Source of the DNA: JADFOB01 sp964651325
Lineage (GTDB): Bacteria; Planctomycetota; Phycisphaerae; UBA1845
NCBI GenBank assembly: GCA_964651325.1
Contig: CAZYXP010000187.1
Coordinates: 1 to 7,191 of the forward strand
Direction: 5' to 3'
DNA length: 7,191 bases
The position numbers and the translations under genes are program-made. The notes beneath the pieces are model-generated. The model had not been told where the DNA came from. It saw only the letters and a list, made by a program, of their open reading frames with translations, and ran no database searches. How positions within the stretch are numbered: the stretch's first letter is position 1; the number at the start of each line of letters is the position of its first letter. Below, in pieces: positions 1-5,830 of this stretch.

Positions 1-1
1 T

Positions 2-898
2 GAGTTGGGCCGCACGTTCCGACATATTGCGGAAAATCTTGTCTTTGAGCTCGGGGCTGGCCGTCTTGAGCGCCAGCGCAAGTTCTTCGCTGTCGACCTC
101 TTTGAGTACGGTCTGGATCCCTTTGTCGTCTACGAGGAGAATGTCTTCGAAGACGAACATGAGCCGACGGATTTGCTCGACCAGATCAGGATCCTGCGCT
201 TCCAGCGCTTCCATGATGCTCTTTTCAGTGCTGCGATCGGAGAGGTTGAGTACCTCCGCCACGGCCTCGACGCCGCCGGCTTTCTGGAACGTCTGACTCA
301 TAAGCCCGGAGAGGCGAAGCTCGAGCCCCTCCTCAACTTCCTTGACGACCTCCGGATTCGTGTTGTCCATGTTGGCAATTCGCGTGACGACCTCCAACTG
401 CTTCTGCGCGGAGAGACCGGCCAGGATTTCACTCCCCTTGGCGGGCTCAACGTGTGAAAGAATCAGCGCGATGGTCTGGGGGTGTTCGTCCTGGATGAAG
501 GTCAACAGGTTTTCCGAATCCGTCTTGGCCAGAAAAGCAAACGGCCTTAGGAAAACTGTCTTTTCCAAGCTGCGCATGATGCGATGTACGTTTTCAGGCG
601 GAAGCGCTTTTTCGAGAATGGCACGCGCGAATGCGATGCCGCCCTGGCGGGCATATTGCTGGGCAAGGGCAAGATTGTAGAATTCCTCCGTGATCATGCG
701 CCGGATGGAGTCATCCACCGAATCCATACGGGCGATCTCGCGTGCCAACTCTTCCACGGAATCAGCATCAAGCTGTTTCATGATCTTTGCGGAAACATCA
801 CGTTCCAGCGCAACCATGAGCACGGCGGCCTTGGAAAGACCGGTCAGATCTGTCGCAGCCTCCGCTGCGTCTGATGGACTGTTTGCCGTTTCCGCCAT
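2..898 (-). CDS. fliG: Flagellar motor switch protein FliG (C-terminus beyond window)
   Basis: FliG is the cytoplasmic rotor protein that sits on the MS ring, binds FliF through its N-terminal domain and takes torque from MotA through its C-terminal domain. The frame is open from ATG at 898 to the window edge (299 codons). The family is usually about 330-345 residues, so roughly 35-45 C-terminal residues are missing. Visible family signatures are the N-terminal LSKAAVLMVAL helix, the EHPQTIALILSHV middle-domain motif near residue 140, GGVEAVAEVLN, the RRLMFVFEDI segment, and the torque-helix region with LKTASPELKDKIFRNMSERA at the edge. The start is supported by an AGGA ribosome site about 5 bases upstream and by the 39-base spacing from the fliF stop. 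A short Ala/Ser/Asp-rich tail of about 17 residues precedes the conserved region. It is the last visible gene of the flgB-flgC-fliE-fliF-fliG run; fliH would be expected next, outside the window. Confidence 0.96.
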   Translation of the reverse strand, partial: MAETANSPSDAAEAATDLTGLSKAAVLMVALERDVSAKIMKQLDADSVEELAREIARMDSVDDSIRRMITEEFYNLALAQQYARQGGIAFARAILEKALPPENVHRIMRSLEKTVFLRPFAFLAKTDSENLLTFIQDEHPQTIALILSHVEPAKGSEILAGLSAQKQLEVVTRIANMDNTNPEVVKEVEEGLELRLSGLMSQTFQKAGGVEAVAEVLNLSDRSTEKSIMEALEAQDPDLVEQIRRLMFVFEDILLVDDKGIQTVLKEVDSEELALALKTASPELKDKIFRNMSERAAQL

Positions 899-937
899 GG
901 AATCCTAATGCGCTCTCGTCATTGTAGCTGCCACAAG

Positions 938-2617
938 TTACCCGCCGTCATTGATCCATCGCGTGACCAAGTCCGCCGCCGAATCCGGATCCTCGTCCAC
1001 CATCTTGGCTACCTCGCGACTCAACTCTTCCGCTCGCAGCACATCGTCGGTAACCTCGCGGCCGACAAGGAAGCCCGACGTCGCCGTCGCCTCACCCACA
1101 GGCCCCGAGGCACCAAACACCAACTCTTCGTCGGATTCCCCATCGTCAAAACTCGATGGCGGCTTTCCGGCAAGATCGTCGGAAGACTTGCGAACCAGGC
1201 GGGACATCATCATCAAGCTCAACAGCGCCAAAACGCCGAGCCCCGCTTGCGGCCCATACTGTTCCAACATCGCAAGCGGGTCCATGGTCGCGGTGGAGCC
1301 ACCGCTGGCCGCAAACGAACCCGGCGCCGCGGCAAAGCCGCCTCCTTCTGAGGTCCACTCCATGTCCGGATAAACATCTACTTGAACATCATCGGAAGCC
1401 TTGGCCATGATGATGCGCTCAACGCTGTTACGCACCAAGCCAATCTGCTCGTCGCGCAACGCGGTGAACAGCGGGTCGTCGTCCTTGGGCGGATCGGTCA
1501 CTTCCGGATGTTGCGCGCGAAACACCCCCACAAGAAAGCTGCGCGGAATACCCACGGCGGCGGTCACGTGCTTGGTCGAGAAGGGAAACTTCTCGATCGT
1601 TTCCGTTTCACTCAGATTCGCCGGAAAATTCTCCGTATTCGTCTCTTCCGTCGTGGACTTGCTGCGCCCGGAAGCGGCGGTGACCGCCTGTCCGAGGTTG
1701 GCCTGGGCGCCGGGCTCCGTCGGAGCCGAACCGTCCGACTGCTCACTCGACTGCGTCTTCTCGCTCTTGACAATGGGTTTTGCGTAAACCTGCTTCTGCT
1801 TGATGGACTTGCTGTTCTCAAGCTCGACGGTTACGGCCGCCTGCACGCCGGGGATATGCGAGAGCTTGTTTCGAATCTTGTCTTCGAAGTGCGCCTCGCG
1901 CTGCTTGGCCAAGCCCAGCGAGTCCACGCTGCCCGGATCATCAGGATGAGGCACGCTGTACGATCGCATCGTTCGCGAATCGATGATCGCCACGTTGTAC
2001 GGCTTCAGCCCGGCAACCGCATTGGCCACCAAACTCGCGAATCCCTGCACCATCGCAGGCGACATGTCTCGTCCCCCGGAAAGTGTCACCGTCACGGAGG
2101 CCTTGGGGACATGACTACCCCCCCCGGGCCGGCGTTTTTCGCTGGGATTGATCATGACGGCCGCCTTCTTGACCGCGGGGGAGGTCGCGATGATCTTGGC
2201 GAGTTCGTTACCTTTGGCGAAGTTTTGTTTGAACCGCCGCGATGAAGGATCCTCGAACGGATTCGGGTCACTCACGACCATCGCCATGTCGTACAGGCTT
2301 CCCTCAGGTAGCGCATCGGCGGAACTGACAACGCGAAGCAGGTTATGCTTGTCGCGGGCGCGTACAAATATGTGCGTCCCGCGGATTTCGTAGGGAAGAC
2401 CTGTTCCTTGAATCGCGGTTTCAACCTCGTCGAGCTCCTCGAACGAGAAATCATAGGTCGCCAGGGGGACCAGATCGGGGCGGCCGGACCACTGCAGCAG
2501 CCACAACATCGACACGACGATCAGCGCGGCGGACATCGCCAGCGCGAGCTGCTGCGATACCGACAGCGAGCCGACCTGAGTCGAGAGGTATGCCAGTAGT
2601 TTTCGCAATCGGTCCAT
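938..2617 (-). CDS. fliF: Flagellar MS-ring protein FliF
   Basis: FliF forms the inner-membrane MS ring, the base on which rod, switch and export gate assemble. The 559-residue product has a first membrane helix at about residues 24-41, a periplasmic YscJ/FliF-type ring-building region (about 45-260, including PEGSLYDMAM and NELAKIIATSPAVKKAAVMI), a Ser/Thr/Gln-rich linker (about 285-345), a second membrane helix at about 457-473, and an acidic cytoplasmic tail of about 83 residues. The tail ends in DLVTRWINDGG, the short C-terminal helix that in this family binds FliG. Length matches the usual 520-580. ATG at 2617 is chosen because the next in-frame Met (residue 28) would remove part of the first membrane helix, and an in-frame TAA lies a short way upstream. 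The ribosome site is weak (only GAG about 10 bases upstream), which may mean coupling to upstream translation or low initiation. Sequence outside the core motifs looks divergent from proteobacterial FliF. Confidence 0.96.
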   Translation of the reverse strand: MDRLRKLLAYLSTQVGSLSVSQQLALAMSAALIVVSMLWLLQWSGRPDLVPLATYDFSFEELDEVETAIQGTGLPYEIRGTHIFVRARDKHNLLRVVSSADALPEGSLYDMAMVVSDPNPFEDPSSRRFKQNFAKGNELAKIIATSPAVKKAAVMINPSEKRRPGGGSHVPKASVTVTLSGGRDMSPAMVQGFASLVANAVAGLKPYNVAIIDSRTMRSYSVPHPDDPGSVDSLGLAKQREAHFEDKIRNKLSHIPGVQAAVTVELENSKSIKQKQVYAKPIVKSEKTQSSEQSDGSAPTEPGAQANLGQAVTAASGRSKSTTEETNTENFPANLSETETIEKFPFSTKHVTAAVGIPRSFLVGVFRAQHPEVTDPPKDDDPLFTALRDEQIGLVRNSVERIIMAKASDDVQVDVYPDMEWTSEGGGFAAAPGSFAASGGSTATMDPLAMLEQYGPQAGLGVLALLSLMMMSRLVRKSSDDLAGKPPSSFDDGESDEELVFGASGPVGEATATSGFLVGREVTDDVLRAEELSREVAKMVDEDPDSAADLVTRWINDGG

Positions 2618-2725
2618 CGCAAGAATCTCAACATCATCCGGGCCGCGTTATGGCCAAGATCCACTTCCGGCCCTGCACTTATGCGTGCGGCGAGCAAGCG
2701 AACTCAAACATTCGCTCCGCGTGTT

Positions 2726-2747
2726 CCCCATCCGAGTGGATTCGGGG
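2726..2747 (-). other. Intercistronic hairpin between fliE and fliF
   Basis: Eleven bases after the fliE stop codon, the arms CCCC-ATCC and GGAT-(TC)-GGGG can pair into an 8-base-pair stem with a two-base bulge and a GAGT loop (plus-strand notation). No U-run follows on the transcript, so it is not a canonical terminator. It could stabilise the fliE 3' end or lower expression of fliF. A second weak inverted repeat (AGCGAA at 2697-2702, TTCGCT at 2711-2716) lies next to it. The remainder of the 141-base gap shows no gene or promoter that I can support. Read by eye, without a folding calculation. Confidence 0.3.
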
Positions 2748-2758
2748 CAACGCCGCCG

Positions 2759-3079
2759 CTACACGCGCATCTGCTGTATTTCCTGGTACGCATCGGTGAG
2801 CTTGTTGCGCACTTCCATGAGCAGATCAAACGCGATGCCCGCTTTGTCCGCGGCCGCGAGCACCTCGGCGACATTGTTCGTCTCGCCTGTGAGCAGCCGC
2901 TGCACCCCCTGGTCCGCCTCGGTCTGCAACCGGTTGACCTCGTTGAGGCTGTCCATCAGGACTGCCTTGAAATCTTTGCCCTCAACCGCATCCTTTCCCT
3001 GGTTCGGTCGAATGGGCTGAATCGGCCGAGCGGGTTGTACGCCTCGCGCCGGATCGGGAAACTGAATCGGTTGGGTCAT
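2759..3079 (-). CDS. fliE: Flagellar hook-basal body complex protein FliE
   Basis: FliE is the small rod/MS-ring junction protein, exported early through the flagellar type III apparatus, which anchors the FlgB/FlgC rod to the FliF ring. The 106-residue product has the usual length. Its N-terminal third is a Pro/Gln/Arg-rich tail (repeats of the type PIQ/PIR up to about residue 27). The rest is the helical FliE core: KDFKAVLMDSLNEVNRLQ, then LLTGETNNVAEVLAAADKAGIAFDLLMEVRNKL, ending DAYQEIQQMRV, where family members typically end with a helix of the AYxEIMRMQV kind. ATG at 3079 has AAAGGA about 11 bases upstream; an ATG 8 bases further up is out of frame. It lies 29 bases after the flgC stop, in the conserved flgB-flgC-fliE order. 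Confidence 0.95.
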   Translation of the reverse strand: MTQPIQFPDPARGVQPARPIQPIRPNQGKDAVEGKDFKAVLMDSLNEVNRLQTEADQGVQRLLTGETNNVAEVLAAADKAGIAFDLLMEVRNKLTDAYQEIQQMRV

Positions 3080-3108
3080 CTTATCATGATTCCTTTGTTA
3101 TCCATCCG

Positions 3109-3531
3109 TCACGCCAACAGCCGCAAGGTGCTGCGGGCCATCGCCTTGGCGGTCTCGATCACCGTCACGTTGGCCTCGTAAGCTCGTTGGGCCACCATCG
3201 CGTTGACCATCTCCGTCTGGTAGTCCACGTTGGACACGCGAACATATCCGATCTTCTCGCCCTGCTTGATCGCATCCACATGAGTCGGATCCCATCGAAG
3301 CCCGAACGGCGTCAGCGTATCCTCAACAATGGCGGCCACGTGCACGCCCTTGGCGTCACGACCGCGTGCGGGATTGCCCTCGGCAAAAAGCGGTACGCGC
3401 CGCCGGTACGGCACGGAGTTGCCGTCCTCATCCCGGGTGACCTCCTTCATGGCGATGTTGCCGGCGATGACGTCGAGATTCGTCCGTTGCGCCACCAGGG
3501 CTGAAGTGCTTACCTCAAATGCGCCGTACAT
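3109..3531 (-). CDS. flgC: Flagellar basal-body rod protein FlgC
   Basis: FlgC is a proximal rod subunit exported by the flagellar type III system. The 140-residue product has the standard size and both terminal helices: an N-terminal STSALVAQRTNLDVIAGNIA segment (residues about 8-27) and a C-terminal VSNVDYQTEMVNAMVAQRAYEANVTVIETAKAMARSTL helix, the family hallmark. The stretch after the N-terminal helix is unusual: where most FlgC have NIANxNTT, this one reads NIAMKEVTRDEDGNSVPYRRR, with a charged insert before the conserved YRR. ATG at 3531 has a good AAGGG site 9 bases upstream; an ATG 8 bases further up is out of frame. It follows flgB after a 123-base repeat-bearing gap and precedes fliE by 29 bases. 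Confidence 0.95.
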   Translation of the reverse strand: MYGAFEVSTSALVAQRTNLDVIAGNIAMKEVTRDEDGNSVPYRRRVPLFAEGNPARGRDAKGVHVAAIVEDTLTPFGLRWDPTHVDAIKQGEKIGYVRVSNVDYQTEMVNAMVAQRAYEANVTVIETAKAMARSTLRLLA

Positions 3532-3550
3532 CGATCCATCCCTTCAAAGA

Positions 3551-3626
3551 AGCTATCAGCGACCAGCCGTCAGCGATCAGGCAGAAAGTCAACATCAACA
3601 CCCATTCCGGCTGACGGCTGAAAGCT
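3551..3626. repeat. TCAGC-type degenerate repeat with 11-base inverted repeat in the flgB-flgC gap
   Basis: The gap holds CAGCCGTCAGC (3564-3574) and its exact reverse complement GCTGACGGCTG (3610-3620), separated by 35 bases. Flanking AGCT tetramers sit at 3551-3554 and 3623-3626. Two adjacent 14-base units (3556-3569 and 3570-3583) beginning TCAGCGA match at 11 of 14 positions. The texture (AGC, TCAGC, GCTGA words on both strands) resembles interspersed intergenic repeats I associate with planctomycete and some other genomes; that comparison is from memory. In the flgB-flgC transcript it could fold into a long hairpin between two cistrons whose products are needed in different amounts. Only one copy is visible in the window. 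Confidence 0.55.
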
Positions 3627-3654
3627 CATGTGCATTGGCTTACCAAACACCCAC

Positions 3655-4083
3655 CTACGCGGTTCCACGTATCGCCTTGCGCAAGCTGCTAAAATTGCCC
3701 GACAACAGCTCGGACACCAGTTCGTGCGTCATCGCCGTTTCCGCCAAGTCGGACATCTCACGTTCCAGCGACAGATTCGTTCCGTCATGAAAGAGCGCGT
3801 TGTCGACGGGTTTGATGTCCGGCGTCACCTCCAGATACCCATGAGTATTCGTCTTCGCCTGAGGTCCTTCGACCACAAATGCGTCCGCCGCCCCGCTACG
3901 CCGGTCCAACGCCTTGCGCAGGCTCGCCTGAAACGCGTGCGGATCGAGCTGCTTGGCGCGGTAGCCCGGCGTCGTGGCGTTGGCGATGTTCTCCGCGATC
4001 ATCGCCAGGCGCGATTCGTTGAACGTCAACGTGCTGATCAATGCCGGCGTGGCTCCACCGTTGAACAGATTCACAAACGCCAT
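3655..4083 (-). CDS. flgB: Flagellar basal-body rod protein FlgB
   Basis: FlgB is the proximal rod subunit nearest the MS ring, exported without a cleaved signal peptide by the flagellar type III system. The 142-residue product matches the family length. It carries the rod-protein N-terminal signature (ESRLAMIAENIANATTPGY, residues about 23-41) and the C-terminal part DGTNLSLEREMSDLAETAM followed by a helix ending FSSLRKAIRG, equivalent to the usual DGNNVDLExEM region. ATG at 4083 is preceded by AAGGGAG about 9 bases upstream; an ATG 8 bases further up is out of frame. It is the first gene downstream of the sigma-54 promoter at 4155-4170, giving a predicted leader of about 61 bases, so it probably opens the flgB-flgC-fliE-fliF-fliG operon. 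Confidence 0.95.
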   Translation of the reverse strand: MAFVNLFNGGATPALISTLTFNESRLAMIAENIANATTPGYRAKQLDPHAFQASLRKALDRRSGAADAFVVEGPQAKTNTHGYLEVTPDIKPVDNALFHDGTNLSLEREMSDLAETAMTHELVSELLSGNFSSLRKAIRGTA

Positions 4084-4154
4084 AGCTTCATGCTCCCTTG
4101 GAGGGGTCGAGACCTACATCTCAACCACTCAAACCTCTTGCCCATCAACTCCCG

Positions 4155-4170
4155 AGCAAGAGCCGTGCCA
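4155..4170 (-). promoter_or_regulatory. Sigma-54 (RpoN) promoter of the flgB operon
   Basis: Read on the minus strand from 4170 to 4155 the sequence is TGGCACGGCTCTTGCT. This is TGGCAC-N5-TTGCT, with the invariant GG (4169-4168) and GC (4157-4156) exactly ten bases apart. The known consensus is YTGGCACG-N4-TTGCW, and every strongly conserved base matches; only the weak leading pyrimidine is A here. Placing the C of GC at -12 puts transcription start near 4144, 61 bases before the flgB start codon. A sigma-54-type activator is encoded immediately upstream, which makes the site functionally plausible. No equally good match was seen elsewhere in the window. Confidence 0.88.
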
Positions 4171-4234
4171 TCGATTCCACACCGGACTCCCAGGTTCGAT
4201 GACCGGGAATCCGTCGCGTTCACCAGCGCAATTC

Positions 4235-4248
4235 TTGCCGATCGGCAA
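4235..4248. promoter_or_regulatory. Candidate enhancer (UAS) palindrome for the sigma-54 activator
   Basis: TTGCCGATCGGCAA is a perfect 14-base palindrome centred at 4241.5, about 97 bases upstream of the predicted flgB operon start. NtrC-family dimers usually bind dyads about 80-150 bases upstream. The half-site word recurs on the plus strand just beyond it: TTGCCG at 4252-4257, TTGCC at 4259-4263 and TTGCG at 4264-4268. The binding protein is inferred to be the response regulator encoded at 4436-5830; its true operator sequence is unknown. Confidence 0.5.
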
Positions 4249-4269
4249 TACTTGCCGCTTGCCTTGCGT

Positions 4270-4283
4270 TCGCATTCGTGCGA
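4270..4283. promoter_or_regulatory. Second dyad upstream of the flgB promoter
   Basis: TCGCATTCGTGCGA is an inverted repeat with five-base arms (TCGCA / TGCGA) around TTCG. Its centre is 35 bases, a little over three helical turns, from the centre of the palindrome at 4235-4248, and about 132 bases upstream of the predicted start. Paired sites on one DNA face are common for NtrC-type enhancers, but the sequence differs from the first dyad, so this is a weaker candidate. Confidence 0.3.
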
Positions 4284-4360
4284 GCGATTGACCTCCGACG
4301 CGCGGCGCCACGACGTCCACGCCGACCGTTTCAAACCGGACCCATGTCAACCCGAGCCGA

Positions 4361-4397
4361 GGGCTTCAGCCCGCGCGGCGCTCCGGACGAGCCGGAG
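4361..4397 (-). terminator. GC-rich hairpins downstream of the response-regulator gene
   Basis: On the transcript after the regulator stop codon, CTCCGG-CTCGT-CCGGAG (4397 to 4381) forms a perfect six-base-pair hairpin. It is followed by GGGC-TGAA-GCCC (4372 to 4361). A CGGCGC word before the first hairpin and GCGCCG after it could extend the structure. There is no run of U, so intrinsic termination is uncertain. The position, 39 to 75 bases past the stop and upstream of the flgB promoter, would suit a 3' end or a Rho-dependent boundary between the two transcription units. Confidence 0.3.
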
Positions 4398-4435
4398 TCC
4401 ATGGGTATTCGAGCGGCGCCGTACGTGCGTCTGAG

Positions 4436-5830
4436 CTAACCAGCGACCGTCGCCACGGTTCGGGCATCCTCCGCCGCGGTCTGTTCTCTCCACTGTTTCA
4501 GCTTCATGCTCAACGTGCGCACGCCCATGCCGAGCGCCTTGGCGGACTTGGCACGATGCCCGTTATGCCGCGCCAACGTGCGCTCGATCAGATGGCGCTC
4601 CATATCTTCCAGCATGCGCCCGTCACGCAAGGGGCCAAAGCCCTCGGAACCGGATGTCGCACTGAGCCACGGCTCGATCAGCTCGACGGTCATCGTATCG
4701 CCGGGGCAAAGCGTGGAGGCACGCTCACAAAGGTTTTCCACTTCTCTAACATTGCCGGGCCAGGCATACGCCTTCAGCAATTCCATCGCAGTTGAGGACA
4801 CGCGAAGCGCGTTGGCCTCTCCACCCCGACGCGATCGAGAAAGGAAATGGCCTACCAACTCGTCGAGATCGTCAATTCGCTCGCGTAGCGGGGGAACAAG
4901 CACCGGAAGCACATTCAGCCGGTAGTACAGATCTTCCCGAAACCGCCTCTTGGCAACCCAGGACTGCAGATCGCGATTGGTCGTCGCGATGATTCGCACA
5001 TCCGCGCGCCGTGTCGCGCTACTTCCAACCCGTTCAAACTCACCCTCCTGCAAGACCCGCAAGAGCTTGGCTTGTAGGGGCAACGCCATCTCAGAAACTT
5101 CGTCCAACAGCAGGGTGCCGCCGTCCGCCAGTTCAAATCGCCCTTTCCGCGTCCGATCCGCCCCGGTAAACGCGCCTCGCTCGTGACCGAACAATTCGCT
5201 CTCCAAGAGGCTGGCCGAAAGCGCTGCGCAATTCAGGCAGAGGAACGGTCGCTCCGATCGCGGTGAATGTCGGTGAATGTACGAGGCCACCAGCTCCTTA
5301 CCGGTCCCCGATTCCCCGCTGACCAAGACCGTCGCGTGGCTCACGGCCACCCGACTCAGTTGATCGCGAAGATCACCCATGCGAAGGCTTGATCCGACAA
5401 GGCTGCGACAAGCGCGCATGTCATCCACGGTGGTCCGTAACGCCTCGTTTTCAAATCGCAACCGAGCTGTTTCCAGCGCCCGCTCCACAAGCACGACCAC
5501 CGCATCGGCGTCAAACGGCTTTTGAATGTAATCCACCGCGCCGAGCTTCATGGCTTCCACGGCGGTCGATACCGTCGCGTGGGCCGTCATCATGACGATG
5601 GGCTTGTCGCATCCGGCGGCACGCACTTCACGAATAAACGTCAATCCGTCCACGCGGGGCATCTTCAGGTCCACCAGCGCCAGATCGAATCGGTTTTGCT
5701 TGACCTCCGAGAGGGCTTCAAGCGGATCCTCATAAGGGCACACGACATGATCTTCACGCGAAAGCGTGGCCGTTAAGGAATCTCTGAGCATTTCTTGATC
5801 GTCTACGACAGCAATCCGTGCCATCCTCAT
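4436..5830 (-). CDS. Sigma-54-dependent NtrC-family response regulator (FlrC/FleR/FlgR-like)
   Basis: This is a cytoplasmic transcription activator of 464 residues with the full three-domain plan. The receiver (about 5-120) has the acidic pair D10/D11, phosphoacceptor D54 (in DLALVDLKMP), T82 and K104 (YIQKPF). The AAA+ domain (about 143-375) has Walker A GESGTGKE (172-179), the sigma-54-contacting GAFTGA (219-224), Walker B LLLDE (240-244), IIATTNRDL, and the FREDLYYRLNVLPV and PPLRER arginine-finger region. A Fis-type helix-turn-helix closes it (AKSAKALGMGVRTLSMKLKQW). All key residues are intact. The start overlaps the kinase stop as ATGA. The strong GGAGG (5838-5834) is only 3 bases from this ATG but 9 from a second in-frame ATG at 5824 (MARIAVVDD), so the true protein may be two residues shorter. 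Context next to flgB, flgC and fliE points to flagellar regulation; the exact orthologue name is not certain. Confidence 0.93.
   Translation of the reverse strand: MRMARIAVVDDQEMLRDSLTATLSREDHVVCPYEDPLEALSEVKQNRFDLALVDLKMPRVDGLTFIREVRAAGCDKPIVMMTAHATVSTAVEAMKLGAVDYIQKPFDADAVVVLVERALETARLRFENEALRTTVDDMRACRSLVGSSLRMGDLRDQLSRVAVSHATVLVSGESGTGKELVASYIHRHSPRSERPFLCLNCAALSASLLESELFGHERGAFTGADRTRKGRFELADGGTLLLDEVSEMALPLQAKLLRVLQEGEFERVGSSATRRADVRIIATTNRDLQSWVAKRRFREDLYYRLNVLPVLVPPLRERIDDLDELVGHFLSRSRRGGEANALRVSSTAMELLKAYAWPGNVREVENLCERASTLCPGDTMTVELIEPWLSATSGSEGFGPLRDGRMLEDMERHLIERTLARHNGHRAKSAKALGMGVRTLSMKLKQWREQTAAEDARTVATVAG

Noticed and set aside
5..457. Plus-strand open frame of 150 codons opposite fliG
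   Set aside because: It is a mirror of the fliG coding sequence and shows no protein family signature.
735..753. TTGGCACG word on the minus strand inside fliG as a possible sigma-54 promoter
   Set aside because: The -12 element TTGC is absent at the required spacing, and the word encodes the conserved LAREIARM segment of FliG.
1382..2245. Long plus-strand open frame of 287 codons opposite fliF
   Set aside because: It is fully antisense to well-supported fliF, is rich in Arg/His/Gly/Leu as expected from the complement of GC-rich coding DNA, and has no recognisable domain.
4071..4334. Small minus-strand open frame upstream of flgB
   Set aside because: It would span the predicted promoter and overlap the flgB start out of frame. 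The composition is not protein-like and no ribosome site stands out.
3628..4434. Plus-strand open frame of 268 codons across flgB and the regulatory gap
   Set aside because: It overlaps flgB and the sigma-54 promoter antisense, is Arg/His-rich and has no family features. Absence of stops in GC-rich DNA explains it.
4541..4562. TTGGCACG on the plus strand inside the regulator gene as a possible sigma-54 promoter
   Set aside because: No TTGC follows at the correct distance and it would drive transcription antisense to the regulator. It is part of the codons for the helix-turn-helix region.
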